64,000 nucleotides of DNA from Polynucleobacter sp. JS-JIR-II-50 (GCF_018687895.1 NZ_CP061307.1:1819948-1883947); one strand, 5' to 3'. Shown: positions 1-9,636, counted from the first letter of the stretch. The notes: generated by a model not told the origin, from the sequence alone. Made by a program: numbers and translations.

Positions 1-780
<780 letters not shown>

Positions 781-793
781 TTAAATACCGAAA

Positions 794-1084
794 TTACTTC
801 TGTACAACAGCCATGATGTCGTCTTCACGCATCACGATGAGTTCTTCGCTGTCAACTTTTACTGTTTGACCTGCATATTTGCCAAACAACACGCGATCGC
901 CTACTTTGACGTCAGGTGCGTTTAATTTGCCGCTGTCATCGCGTTTACCTGGGCCAACTGCCAATACTTCACCTTGATCAGGTTTTTCTGCAGCAGCGTC
1001 AGGAATGATGATTCCGGAAGCAGTTTTTGATTCTTGATCTAAACGCTTGATGATTACGCGATCATGTAAGGGACGCAAATTCAT
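794..1084 (-). CDS. groES: Co-chaperonin GroES
   Basis: This 96-residue protein has the standard GroES length and sequence: it begins [14 protein letters not shown] and has a mobile loop around [16 protein letters not shown] that docks on GroEL. It acts in the cytoplasm as the heptameric lid of the chaperonin. The ribosome site AGGAGAAGAG lies directly before the ATG. It is the first gene of the groES-groEL operon, transcribed away from the signalling operon at 1402. A CIRCE element about 110 nt upstream indicates HrcA repression. Confidence 0.98.
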   Translation of the reverse strand: MNLRPLHDRVIIKRLDQESKTASGIIIPDAAAEKPDQGEVLAVGPGKRDDSGKLNAPDVKVGDRVLFGKYAGQTVKVDSEELIVMREDDIMAVVQK

Positions 1085-1193
1085 CTCTTCTCCTATGTTA
1101 GTAAGTGTTAACTATTTAAATAAACTATATAAATCAATGCTTTATAATCTCTTCACACGGAAGCCAAGGGTTATTTACGAATAAATTACCTTT

Positions 1194-1220
1194 TTAGCAC
1201 TCGCATGTAGGGAGTGCTGA
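1194..1220 (-). promoter_or_regulatory. CIRCE operator (HrcA binding site)
   Basis: The plus strand reads TTAGCACTC, nine bases, GAGTGCTGA, which matches the CIRCE consensus TTAGCACTC-N9-GAGTGCTAA in all but one position of the right arm. It lies just downstream of the -10 box of the groES promoter, the normal place for HrcA repression of chaperonin genes. hrcA is not in this window. Confidence 0.95.
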
Positions 1221-1250
1221 TTATATAGGTCTGATTCCCGGGATTTCAAG
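1220..1250 (-). promoter_or_regulatory. groES-groEL promoter
   Basis: Read on the minus strand, TTGAAA (1249-1244) is followed after 18 nt by TATAAT (1225-1220), a good vegetative promoter. The same segment read as CTTGAA, 15 nt, CCTATATA partly resembles the heat-shock sigma-32 pattern, so dual recognition is possible. The -10 box overlaps the CIRCE operator by one base, which suits steric repression. Sigma-32 use is inference. Confidence 0.7.
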
Positions 1251-1269
1251 GGCGGATCACCATAAATTC

Positions 1270-1297
1270 TTTAAGGATTTAACCCTTTTTTTATAAT
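1270..1297 (+). promoter_or_regulatory. Candidate promoter of the signalling operon
   Basis: A perfect TATAAT at 1292-1297 lies about 100 nt upstream of the first gene of the EAL-like/regulator/kinase operon. The -35 region is weak (TTTAAG at 1270-1275, 16-nt spacer), as expected for a promoter that needs an activator. Transcription would start near 1304, at the foot of the first leader hairpin. Confidence 0.5.
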
Positions 1298-1304
1298 AGG
1301 GACA

Positions 1305-1394
1305 GGCTGGTAGGACAATTCCTACAGATAAATCAGCCCAAAGCCCTTACCGCTCCAATCCGTCCTGCCTAGACTGGATAGTCACCGATTGGAG
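1305..1394 (+). promoter_or_regulatory. Structured 5' leader with sequestered Shine-Dalgarno
   Basis: Two inverted repeats fill the leader. The first is GGCTG-GTAGGA (1305-1315) against TCCTAC (1320-1325) and CAGCC (1334-1338). The second is CTCCAATC (1353-1360) against GATTGGAG (1387-1394), with GACT/AGTC pairing inside at 1372-1383. The right arm of the second repeat contains GGAG (1391-1394), the only good ribosome site for the ATG at 1402. Folding would therefore hide it. I could not match this leader to a known riboswitch class. Confidence 0.5.
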
Positions 1395-1401
1395 AATGCT
1401 G

Positions 1402-2244
1402 ATGAGCCCGAAATCCCGGCTGTACACGCTTGTAAAGGCATGGAAGAACAAACCCTTCCAAGAAGTACGAGACGCCTGTGGCGACCCCTGGCTTGGCCTG
1501 AGTAGCCAAGCTATTGAAGAACACCAATCCTGGTCTAAACGACAAGCGATTAGTCATGAACCCATTTTTAACTGCAAGGGAACAAAACTGACAGGATCTT
1601 TATTTAGACCATTACTGACTGCTTCTGACATGCAACTTCTACGCCTTTTTATGGAGGGTTTAGACACCATCGCCTATTGGTATCGCAGTGGTCGCTTTAT
1701 TCCTGGCATTTTGCCAATACCAACCCATGCCATAGCCTCAAGCAGCTACGTGGATGCCATGAGTGAACTCGTTCTGAACTCACGGCTACCAGTGGGATTG
1801 GTAAGCATTGGTATTCAAACCATCCCTGAGCCTGATAGCGCCGATGCTTGCAAAGAAGGATTGCTGCGTTTACGACGGCTTGGCGTATTGCTACATTTCA
1901 TTACATTCACCGGAAGCATTGAAGAGCTGCAATGGATCACAGAGATGCAATTGGAAGGCGTCCATATTGATATGAGTCAGATACGTGAACGTGAGCTGGA
2001 ACGCGATGTGCTTTCCCGACTCAGGCAATCGCCCTACTCACCAATACAAATTTATGCCAGCAATATTGGGTTGGTAAAGGATTTAGAAAACGCCTCCACT
2101 CTGATTGCCGACAATTCTTATGGCGGCCTCATGATGTCGCCCGTTAGCCGTCATCAGATGCTTCAGATTAACGATAGCCGTATCGCTAAAGCCATTTTTT
2201 CGCTGCACCCTCATCAAAACCCAAACCAAAACGGAGACAAGTAA
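1402..2244 (+). CDS. Degenerate EAL-domain-like protein, probable signalling partner
   Basis: About 280 residues with no signal peptide or membrane segment. The layout follows an EAL (c-di-GMP phosphodiesterase) domain: HEPIFNCKGTKLTG resembles the opening QPI...G strand, GVLLHFITFTGSIEEL sits where GV.IALDDFGTG.SSL is expected, EGVHIDMSQI sits where the KID strand is, and YGGLMMSPV resembles the closing QGY.FSRP. All catalytic signatures are missing: EAL, the DDFGTG aspartates, the lysine and the EGVE glutamate. It should therefore bind partners or ligand rather than cleave c-di-GMP. The ATG at 1402 is preferred over 1396 because GGAG lies 7 nt before it. It overlaps the next gene by one base (TAATG), implying coupled translation. 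The fold assignment is inference from motif spacing. Confidence 0.75.
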   Translation: MSPKSRLYTLVKAWKNKPFQEVRDACGDPWLGLSSQAIEEHQSWSKRQAISHEPIFNCKGTKLTGSLFRPLLTASDMQLLRLFMEGLDTIAYWYRSGRFIPGILPIPTHAIASSSYVDAMSELVLNSRLPVGLVSIGIQTIPEPDSADACKEGLLRLRRLGVLLHFITFTGSIEELQWITEMQLEGVHIDMSQIRERELERDVLSRLRQSPYSPIQIYASNIGLVKDLENASTLIADNSYGGLMMSPVSRHQMLQINDSRIAKAIFSLHPHQNPNQNGDK

Positions 2245-2867
2245 TGAGAAAACGCGTGATGTTGGTAGATGACCATCCGGCAATGCTGATGGCTCTTAAA
2301 AGTATGTTGCAGGACCAGTTGCTGTTTGAGATCGCAGGACAAGCTCAGAATGGCGAGGAGTGCCTTAGGTCCATGAAAGAGGTGAACCCCAATATGGTGA
2401 TCCTTGATCTAGATATGCCCAAAACGGATGGCTTTGATGTCATCCGCCGAATTGGGTTGATGTACCCAGATGTGCGGATGCTTGTACTGTCGAGCATGGA
2501 TGAAGCAGTCTATGGCGGCAGGGTGCGCTCATTAGGTGGGCATGGCTTTGTAAACAAAACTGCAGGTGCAGATGTCATCCTAGCCGCATGCGTTGCCATA
2601 TCCCAAGGCTATAACTTTTTCACTCATGGAAAAAATGGCAATAGCTCATTAAGTGACAACGATAAGCTTGCGTTAATTTCTGATCGTGAGTTACAGGTCA
2701 TGAAATATCTGGGCAAAGGTAACTCCAATCAACAAATCTCTGAAATGCTGCATATCAGCAATAAGACAGTAGCTACTTATAAAACCAGAGTCTTTGACAA
2801 GCTGGGCATTAACAATATTGCAGACCTTATATTGTTCTGTCGCATGAACAACATTATCGAGAACTAA
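2244..2867 (+). CDS. LuxR/NarL-family response regulator (BvgA/EvgA-like)
   Basis: This 207-residue two-domain regulator has a receiver domain (about 1-120) with acidic pair D9-D10 and phospho-acceptor D55 in VILDLDMP, and the late conserved lysine in FVNKTAG. A LuxR-type helix-turn-helix (about 140-200) follows with ISDRELQVMKYLGKGNSNQQI and NKTVATYKTRVFDKLG. It binds DNA as a transcription factor once phosphorylated. Start and stop overlap or abut its neighbours, so it is co-expressed with the EAL-like protein and the hybrid kinase, whose terminal phosphotransfer domain is the likely phosphate donor. Its targets cannot be read from the sequence. Confidence 0.93.
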   Translation: MRKRVMLVDDHPAMLMALKSMLQDQLLFEIAGQAQNGEECLRSMKEVNPNMVILDLDMPKTDGFDVIRRIGLMYPDVRMLVLSSMDEAVYGGRVRSLGGHGFVNKTAGADVILAACVAISQGYNFFTHGKNGNSSLSDNDKLALISDRELQVMKYLGKGNSNQQISEMLHISNKTVATYKTRVFDKLGINNIADLILFCRMNNIIEN

Positions 2868-2873
2868 TTTAGG

Positions 2874-5300
2874 ATGCGTCGGTCCATCATCCGTATTGCC
2901 CTGTTTATCCTATTGAATGGGATATTAGGCAATACCTATGCGAACTTACTGAACTCAGCAGAGCAACGGTGGATCGATGCCCATCCCGTAGTACGTTTTA
3001 GTATTCATGAAAAATATGCACCTTACTTAGATGTTAATGAAGAGGGTGAGTCTGGAGTTTTTCATGGCTTTCTAAAAAAGCTCAGTGAATTTACCCAACA
3101 AGAGTTTTTACCGAAGTGGCGAAAGAGCGATCAGGAGGGACTCCGGCAACTCGCAAATGGAGAGGTGGATTTCATCATTGATCCGCCCGCTGTAGATGAA
3201 GAGCATTTGAAGTTTGGCTCCTTGTCTGAAGCAATCTTTTGGGGGCATGACGCCATTCTGACAAAGCGGTCAAAAAACGATGCTCCTATTGAGCTAATTA
3301 ATATCGCCTACTTTGACCGTGGCTTTGAAAACCCACCAATACCAAATCATCCCCAAGCCAGCGTATCCGGTCATGCAGAAAAATTGGTACTCGATCTTCT
3401 CAAAAATGATATTGAAGCACTTATCTTGCCGCTTCGCCTTGCGCAACAACTCATGCAGAAATTAAACGTAGATCAATTAAAAATTGATGGGCTATACAGC
3501 AGAGAGCCTTTCGAATATCGCTGGCTTATCTCCAATCAAGATGAGGCTTTGCATGGGGTACTTGGGCAGTTTCTCAATAATCTTGATCCAATCGCAACAC
3601 GAGATCTTTTTAATATCCACGTATCTACTTTTGAAAGAGGCCGCCCATCTGCACCCAACCATTTACCTTGGCTCTCCACTTTGGCAATACTAGTGATAGG
3701 CTCTACCTTGCTTTGGCGCATGCATCAGAGGCAAACACTTCAAAAACAAGAAGCGAAACATCTTATTTCATCGAAAGAGCAGGCAGAAAATGCAAACGCC
3801 GCAAAGTCTGCCTTCCTAGCCACCATGAGCCATGAAATTCGTACACCAATGAATGCTATTTTGGGAGTGCAGGAGTTATTACTGAGCAGCCCGCTACCTA
3901 TAAATGAAAAAACTTTGCTCAAGAGCGCACACTCATCAGCAGAATCTCTTTTAGGAATCTTGAATCAAGTTCTGGATCTCTCAAAAATAGAAGCCGGCAA
4001 GCTCACACTCAACATTCAACCTTGCAATCTCAATGCTTTGATTGATGATATCGATTCTGCGTTTTCAACAGTTGCGTATAGACAAAATCTCAAACTTCAC
4101 ACCTCTAAAGATCCTCGCATTGCAGAGGTCTTATTGCTAGATTCATTACGTCTACGGCAAATACTGCAGAACCTGATTAGCAATGCTATTAAATTCACCG
4201 AACATGGTGAGATTTATTTCTCTATTAGCGTGCTGGCAGATGACCACGCGGGACAACTGATTGAATTCAGAGTCATTGATACTGGTGTTGGTATGGGTAC
4301 AGAAGAAATTGCCATAGCACTCCAAGCCTTTGAGCAAATTCCAGGCAATACCGAACAAGCAAATGGAACTGGGCTTGGCCTTACAATTACCAACCACCTA
4401 GTTACCTCGATGAATAGCCAACTCTACTTTGAGAGCGCGCCTGGCTTTGGTAGCAATATCCATTTTTGCGTTGCGTTCCCACGTACGAGCATTGCCGCAA
4501 CCAGAACCTCTAAATCTGAACATAGCAATATATCTAGAAAGCTAGTCTCCAAGCATGCTCATAATAATGAGCGCCTATTACAAGCCTTAGTTGTTGAAGA
4601 TCATCCCGCAAGCCGCCAAATTATCTCGCTTCAACTTCAGGCCCTAGGCATTGAAGTATCAGTTTGCGATAACGCCACCACGGCTCTGGATCTCATCAGT
4701 CAAAAGTATTTTGATCTTCTGCTCACTGATCAATCAATCCCAGGCATGCAGGGTTCAGAGCTTGCCAAGCACATACGCAATACAGGTAATGAAGAGCTCA
4801 TCATCATTGGTATTACTGCAGATATCTATGCGCTAGACTCACGCCATGATTTTTTGGAAGCAGGTATGAATGGGGTCTTAATCAAGCCTTTAAGTCTCAT
4901 GACTTTGGAGAATGAGCTTTCTCGCTATTTTCAAGCTGAGGAATCAACTGAGACTACAACTCACACCAGAGATCTGGAGGAGTATTCATTTGACGCCTTC
5001 GGAAGTCTCCTCAGAAATAGCCCAGAGTATATTTTGGTCATCTTGGAAGAAATTAAAAAAGTGCATGATGAGACCCTCTTCGCCCTAAGAAATGAAGTCG
5101 TAGATGAAGATGCCTTCAGAAGCATGGTTCATAAAGTCAAAGGAGGGGCACAGCTCCTCAATGCCAAAAACTTTACTAGAGAATGCGAAGCTCTAGAGCA
5201 AGGGAAGAATTCAGATACTCAAATTACCGCCTTTATTCAATTGCTGGAGAACCAAAACCAAATCATTAGAAGGTATCAATCTCGACATGCAAAGCTTTAA
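2874..5300 (+). CDS. Hybrid sensor histidine kinase (BvgS/EvgS-type, single periplasmic domain)
   Basis: 808 residues. An N-terminal signal segment is followed by one periplasmic solute-binding-like (Venus flytrap) domain (about 25-250), a membrane helix (about 264-282), HisKA with H320 in [14 protein letters not shown], HATPase with N-box NAIKF and G-box GTGLGLTI, a receiver domain with D619 in [10 protein letters not shown], and a C-terminal Hpt domain with H753 in [10 protein letters not shown]. The expected relay is H320 to D619 to H753 to D55 of the upstream regulator. BvgS and EvgS are about 1200 residues with two flytrap domains, and BvgS also has a PAS domain. Here one flytrap is absent and the helix runs almost directly into HisKA. 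It follows the regulator gene after 6 nt. The ligand is unknown. Confidence 0.93.
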   Translation: MRRSIIRIALFILLNGILGNTYANLLNSAEQRWIDAHPVVRFSIHEKYAPYLDVNEEGESGVFHGFLKKLSEFTQQEFLPKWRKSDQEGLRQLANGEVDFIIDPPAVDEEHLKFGSLSEAIFWGHDAILTKRSKNDAPIELINIAYFDRGFENPPIPNHPQASVSGHAEKLVLDLLKNDIEALILPLRLAQQLMQKLNVDQLKIDGLYSREPFEYRWLISNQDEALHGVLGQFLNNLDPIATRDLFNIHVSTFERGRPSAPNHLPWLSTLAILVIGSTLLWRMHQRQTLQKQEAKHLISSKEQAENANAAKSAFLATMSHEIRTPMNAILGVQELLLSSPLPINEKTLLKSAHSSAESLLGILNQVLDLSKIEAGKLTLNIQPCNLNALIDDIDSAFSTVAYRQNLKLHTSKDPRIAEVLLLDSLRLRQILQNLISNAIKFTEHGEIYFSISVLADDHAGQLIEFRVIDTGVGMGTEEIAIALQAFEQIPGNTEQANGTGLGLTITNHLVTSMNSQLYFESAPGFGSNIHFCVAFPRTSIAATRTSKSEHSNISRKLVSKHAHNNERLLQALVVEDHPASRQIISLQLQALGIEVSVCDNATTALDLISQKYFDLLLTDQSIPGMQGSELAKHIRNTGNEELIIIGITADIYALDSRHDFLEAGMNGVLIKPLSLMTLENELSRYFQAEESTETTTHTRDLEEYSFDAFGSLLRNSPEYILVILEEIKKVHDETLFALRNEVVDEDAFRSMVHKVKGGAQLLNAKNFTRECEALEQGKNSDTQITAFIQLLENQNQIIRRYQSRHAKL

Positions 5301-5331
5301 TCTTTGATGAGGTAGGTTTATCCTATGGAAG

Positions 5332-6861
5332 ATGCATTTTTATCTTCCTCGCCCATCTGCTTTTATTGCAATCATCTTTTGGTTGGCTAGCACTTTAGCC
5401 TTTGCCGGCGAGACTGCATCCCCAGCACTTCCACCATCCGTAGTGAGTAGCCTTGAGCGCAATCAAATTCCTCTTGATGCGGTGAGTATTTCAGTTGTGG
5501 AGATCGAATCTGGTCGCCTCGGAAAGAATACAGCCAAGAAAGTTTTAGATTGGCGTGGCGGCGACCCAATGAACCCTGCCTCTACTATGAAGCTACTCAC
5601 TACGCTCTCGGGTTTAGATATTTTGGGCCCACAGTATCGTTGGCGCACTAATGTGTATACCGACGGCATCATTCGCCAAGGGATATTAAAAGGCAATCTC
5701 TATTTGCAAGGTACGGGAGATCCAAAACTCGTTCCGGAAGAGTTAGCAAAGATGATGAAAGACCTACAAGGTCTAGGCATTCAGAAGATTGATGGCAATC
5801 TATTCTTTGATCGCAGTGCTTATGCGGCCAGTGTCATGGAGCACAACACCATTGATGGTGAAGCTTTACGTGCATACAACGTTCCGCCAGATCCCTTGCT
5901 CTATGCCTTTAGAACACTTTCGTTTCAGCTTGGTAAGTCACGTACAGCGGACTTTATTGACATTACTTACACACCCCCCCTCTCCCAGTTAAAGGTATCC
6001 AACCAAATGCAGCTGGTTGATCGCTCATGCGATAACTGGAAGAGTGGTATTCGTTTTAATTTAGATCCAGAAGTTGCTAGCAATACCGATCAGCCTTTGA
6101 CTGCCCAGTTCTCTGGGGCATTCCCAAACTCCTGTAAGGGGGTAAACTTTAATGTTGTCGCGCTTGATGCCAATACCTTTTTAACGCAAGGCTTTGCTGC
6201 CGCCTGGGAGTTGGCTGGTGGTAGCTGGGTACAAGCGCCTATCGGCAAAGATGGCTCAGTTCCTTTAGCCGCTCGACTCCTATTGCAATTTGAAGGCAGC
6301 AAACTTGCCGATGATGTTGTAGATATCAACAAGTACTCCAATAACGTCATGGCCCGCCAAGTTCTTTTAACTTTGGCCCTAGATAAAATGGGCAAACCTG
6401 CAACTACTGACAATGGTGAATTAGTGATTCAGAGTTGGCTCAAGCAAAATGGTTTGGATTTTCAGGGGCTGGTGATTGAGAATGGCTCCGGGCTATCTCG
6501 CAATGAGGCGATCTCTGCAAGTCAGATGAATCAACTCTTGCTCACTGCTCGTAATTTACCGGTGGGTGATATTTTTTATAACAGTCTACCTATTGCAGGA
6601 ACTGATGGCACGATGCGTCATCGCTTAATGGTTCAACTACGCAAGTTTTTACATCTCAAGAAAAAACCAGAGGCCAGAATTAAAACAGGCTCTCTTGCAG
6701 ATGTACGAGCCATCTCAGGCTATGTAATGAGCAAATCTGGAAAGATGTATGCAGTGACTTCATTCATCAACCACCCCAATGCTTGGAGAGGTCTTGAGGC
6801 GCATGATCAGTTGCTATCGTGGCTGCTTGAAGATGGACCAGAACCAAAGCATGCGCGCTGA
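5332..6861 (+). CDS. dacB: D-alanyl-D-alanine carboxypeptidase/endopeptidase, PBP4 family (S13)
   Basis: 509 residues with a signal peptide ending near FAGETA. The penicillin-binding motifs are in place: S84-T-M-K87 (SxxK), S336-N-N338 (SxN) and K451-T-G (KTG), with the long insertion between the first two that defines the S13 class. It trims or cleaves peptidoglycan cross-links in the periplasm. The 3' end overlaps the convergent sua5 gene by 55 nt, so the last residues of both proteins share DNA. It follows the kinase gene after 31 nt but is unlikely to belong to that system functionally. Confidence 0.95.
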   Translation: MHFYLPRPSAFIAIIFWLASTLAFAGETASPALPPSVVSSLERNQIPLDAVSISVVEIESGRLGKNTAKKVLDWRGGDPMNPASTMKLLTTLSGLDILGPQYRWRTNVYTDGIIRQGILKGNLYLQGTGDPKLVPEELAKMMKDLQGLGIQKIDGNLFFDRSAYAASVMEHNTIDGEALRAYNVPPDPLLYAFRTLSFQLGKSRTADFIDITYTPPLSQLKVSNQMQLVDRSCDNWKSGIRFNLDPEVASNTDQPLTAQFSGAFPNSCKGVNFNVVALDANTFLTQGFAAAWELAGGSWVQAPIGKDGSVPLAARLLLQFEGSKLADDVVDINKYSNNVMARQVLLTLALDKMGKPATTDNGELVIQSWLKQNGLDFQGLVIENGSGLSRNEAISASQMNQLLLTARNLPVGDIFYNSLPIAGTDGTMRHRLMVQLRKFLHLKKKPEARIKTGSLADVRAISGYVMSKSGKMYAVTSFINHPNAWRGLEAHDQLLSWLLEDGPEPKHAR

Positions 6862-7901
6862 AGACGGTCTCTAACGCCATCCCACTCCTCGCCCGCTGGC
6901 GGTTCAGGGAATAAAATTAAATCCCAGCCTTGCTGATCTAAATCACGCAAGGAACGATATAGCCGACTCGCAAATGCACCGCTATCACTTGGAACCTCAA
7001 CCTCTTCAAAGTGGGCCGAAGGATGTCCATCTTCACTTAAGGAGGATTCGGAGTCCCATACCGCCACAGCAACACGCGATTTAATATCTGGATATTCACT
7101 CAAGGCATCCAAGACACGACCTGGGGCATATAGGCGCAAAGGTGTGGTTGGCGCGTAATGGGCTTTGAGACTCCCTGATACCTTAGGAAGATCATTTACC
7201 ACTTGGTCATCCTTTAATTCTCCAGGCCGATAAACCTTCACACCCGTCTTGGCAAAAATTTCAGTTGGAGTGATCGCACCGGGTCTGAGCAGCACAGCCT
7301 TATCGCCAGATGACAAATCAATGATGGTTGATTCGATACCAACTTCACAATCGCCACCATCTAAGACCATTAAATCCAACATACCCTCGAACTCATTACG
7401 GACATCGGCAGCACTGGTTGGCGATACCTTGCCAAAGCGATTGGCTGAAGGCGCTACAACTCCACCTTTAAATTTACGCAATAACTCTTGAGCAATAGGA
7501 TGGAAAGGAGCCCGAATCGCTACCGTATCTTGGCCGCCAGTCAGCTCATTTAAAACACTCTTATCTTTCTTGAAAACCAAGGTTAATGGCCCCGGCCAAA
7601 AAGTATTAATAAGCTTTAAGGCCTCCTCGGATAAGTCTCTTACCCATGGTGCTAATAGCGCAACCCAATCGACTTGGGTTTGATCGAACTTATCTGGGGC
7701 AGCTAAGTGAACTATTAAAGGGTGATTTGATGGGCGGCCCTTAGCCGTGAAGATTTTCTTAATCGCCTCGGGATTCTTAGCATCTGCGCCCAAGCCATAG
7801 ACTGTCTCAGTCGGAAAAGCGACCAAACTGCCGTCACGCAAGCTTTGTACTGCTTCATTAATCACCGCTGATATTTGCAGTGGGGTACTGTCTGCGGACA
7901 T
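6807..7901 (-). CDS. sua5: L-threonylcarbamoyladenylate synthase, Sua5 type
   Basis: 364 residues: a YrdC-like catalytic domain (about 1-205) with the KGRPSNHPLIVHL and APSANRFGKVSPT motifs that hold threonine and ATP, a linker, and a C-terminal Sua5 domain (about 225-350). The two-domain length separates it from the single-domain TsaC of E. coli. It makes threonylcarbamoyl-AMP for the t6A37 modification of ANN-decoding tRNAs. It lies 2 nt after purK as the last gene of the pgk-to-sua5 cluster. Its end overlaps dacB by 55 nt on the opposite strand. Confidence 0.95.
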   Translation of the reverse strand: MSADSTPLQISAVINEAVQSLRDGSLVAFPTETVYGLGADAKNPEAIKKIFTAKGRPSNHPLIVHLAAPDKFDQTQVDWVALLAPWVRDLSEEALKLINTFWPGPLTLVFKKDKSVLNELTGGQDTVAIRAPFHPIAQELLRKFKGGVVAPSANRFGKVSPTSAADVRNEFEGMLDLMVLDGGDCEVGIESTIIDLSSGDKAVLLRPGAITPTEIFAKTGVKVYRPGELKDDQVVNDLPKVSGSLKAHYAPTTPLRLYAPGRVLDALSEYPDIKSRVAVAVWDSESSLSEDGHPSAHFEEVEVPSDSGAFASRLYRSLRDLDQQGWDLILFPEPPAGEEWDGVRDRLQRACFGSGPSSSSHDSN

Positions 7902-7903
7902 TT

Positions 7904-9088
7904 CTAGGGCTCGATCCCTAATTCAGTGGCAACAGCTGCACAATTTTTGCGAGCTTCATTAAGAGTCTCACCCAGGCAGTTAATATGACCCATTTTTCTA
8001 CCAATACGTGGCGCAGATTTGCCATAGAGATGCAATTTCGCATCAGGATGGGCCAGCACTTTATTCCAAGCAGGCTCTTTTGGTTGGTCTTCACTACCCT
8101 CAAACCAAAGATCACCCAATAAGTTCAACATCGATACAGGGGCAAGTTGGCGGGTATCGCCTAATGGCAATCTAGCCATTGCCCTAACCTGCTGTTCAAA
8201 CTGGCTACTCACACAAGCATCCATAGTGTAGTGGCCAGAGTTATGTGGACGCGGGGCGATTTCATTAGCTACGATATCGCCGCTCTTTAGCACAAAGAAC
8301 TCCACACAAAGAACACCAACGTATTCGATCTTTCGAATGAGCGCCTTGGCTGCATCAATGATTTTCTTTTCTTGGGCAGGCTTTAATGAAGGCGCCGGCA
8401 CAGTCGAGGTATGCAAAATACCATCGCGATGAATATTTTGAGCTACTGGATAAGCCACTACAGCGTCATCATAGCCACGCACCACCAAAGCCGACACTTC
8501 AAAATCCAGTTCCATGCGCTTTTCTAAAACACAAGGTACGCGCCCGAACTCATTCCATGCGGTAGTCAATTCTTCTACACTATAAACAGTCGCCTGACCT
8601 TTGCCGTCATAGCCCATGCGTGCAGTCTTTAAGATTCCCGGAAAGAGATCCTTTGGGATATGGGTAATATCAGCTTCATGCTCAATCACAAAATTGGGAG
8701 CTGGACCAATATTAGTTTCTGACTTCCAGGTGGCTAAAAAATTTTTCTCAGCAATACGATTTTGGGCAAGAGAAACGCAACTGCTACGCGGCGCCACAAA
8801 CACACCTAAAGACTCCAACTCATCTAAAGCTTGAGCGGGAACGTTTTCAAATTCAGTACTCACTGATGAACACAGCGCAGCCATCTCTTTTAAAGCGGCA
8901 CCATCAGTGTAATCGGCTTGAATAAATTTTTCGGCAATAGAGCCTGCAGGACTATCAGATCCAGGGTCGAGCACACAAACCTTGTAGCCCATTGCTTGAG
9001 CGGCCTGAGTAAACATCCGCCCTAATTGACCGCCACCTAAAATCCCTAAATACGAACCCGGCAAGATGGGCTCCATACGATCTGCCAT
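7904..9088 (-). CDS. purK: 5-(carboxyamino)imidazole ribonucleotide synthase
   Basis: 394 residues of the ATP-grasp superfamily. It begins with the nucleotide fold GILGGGQLGRMFTQAA and carries the purK signature region ending in NEIAPRPHNSGHYT. It carboxylates aminoimidazole ribonucleotide with ATP and bicarbonate to N5-CAIR, the substrate of PurE. It starts 4 nt after purE and stops 2 nt before sua5, so the three are co-transcribed. Length is near the usual 360-390. Confidence 0.97.
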   Translation of the reverse strand: MADRMEPILPGSYLGILGGGQLGRMFTQAAQAMGYKVCVLDPGSDSPAGSIAEKFIQADYTDGAALKEMAALCSSVSTEFENVPAQALDELESLGVFVAPRSSCVSLAQNRIAEKNFLATWKSETNIGPAPNFVIEHEADITHIPKDLFPGILKTARMGYDGKGQATVYSVEELTTAWNEFGRVPCVLEKRMELDFEVSALVVRGYDDAVVAYPVAQNIHRDGILHTSTVPAPSLKPAQEKKIIDAAKALIRKIEYVGVLCVEFFVLKSGDIVANEIAPRPHNSGHYTMDACVSSQFEQQVRAMARLPLGDTRQLAPVSMLNLLGDLWFEGSEDQPKEPAWNKVLAHPDAKLHLYGKSAPRIGRKMGHINCLGETLNEARKNCAAVATELGIEP

Positions 9089-9092
9089 GTAA

Positions 9093-9587
9093 TTAATATC
9101 CCGGCAAATTCATTGAACGTGCTGCATCAGACTGCTTGGCACGGAAATCTTCCAAGCGTTTAGCTAATTCAGCATCATGCAAAGCTAAACCTGCAATCAC
9201 ATGCAAGGCAGCATTCGCTGCACCGGCTTCACCTATCGCAAAAGTTGCAACTGGAATACCTTTAGGCATCTGCACAATAGAGAAGAGAGAATCTTCGCCA
9301 CGCAAATATTTACTGGCAACAGGTACGCCATAAACAGGCACAATCGTTTTTGATGCGAGCATGCCTGGCAAATGGGCTGCACCACCTGCTCCAGCAATGA
9401 TCGCCTGCAAGCCATTGGCTTGGGCTTCTTCTGCGTACTGAAACATATCGTCTGGCATACGGTGAGCGGAGAGTACTTTTGCCTCGTGAACAATGCCAAA
9501 TTGCTCAAGCATTTGAGCGGCGTGCTGCATGGTGTCCCAATCTGAATTGGATCCCATCACTATTCCGACGATTGGCTTCTTGCTCAT
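9093..9587 (-). CDS. purE: 5-(carboxyamino)imidazole ribonucleotide mutase
   Basis: 164 residues with the class I PurE signatures GIVMGSNSDWDTM, the active-site histidine in SAHRMPDD and GAGGAAHLPGM. It moves the carboxylate of N5-CAIR to form CAIR in purine synthesis. It sits 4 nt upstream of purK, its pathway partner, and 49 nt downstream of purC, which uses its product. Single-domain form and normal length. Confidence 0.97.
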   Translation of the reverse strand: MSKKPIVGIVMGSNSDWDTMQHAAQMLEQFGIVHEAKVLSAHRMPDDMFQYAEEAQANGLQAIIAGAGGAAHLPGMLASKTIVPVYGVPVASKYLRGEDSLFSIVQMPKGIPVATFAIGEAGAANAALHVIAGLALHDAELAKRLEDFRAKQSDAARSMNLPGY

Positions 9588-9636
9588 TTACCTCTCCAAA
9601 TGCCTTATAACTATTAAGAGCTCTATTATCCCTGAC

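Larger units (their letters stand above)
1085..1401. other. Divergent intergenic region with groES promoter/CIRCE and signalling-operon leader
   Basis: This 317-nt gap is the only gene-free stretch over 300 nt in the window. On the minus strand it holds the groES promoter and CIRCE operator (1194-1249). On the plus strand it holds a candidate promoter with TATAAT at 1292-1297 and a leader of roughly 100 nt with two inverted repeats (1305-1338 and 1353-1394). I see no small reading frame worth calling in it. Confidence 0.8.

Noticed and set aside
1305..1394. c-di-GMP (GEMM) riboswitch in the leader of the EAL-like gene
   Set aside because: Tempting because of the EAL-like gene, but the conserved GEMM core segments are not present.
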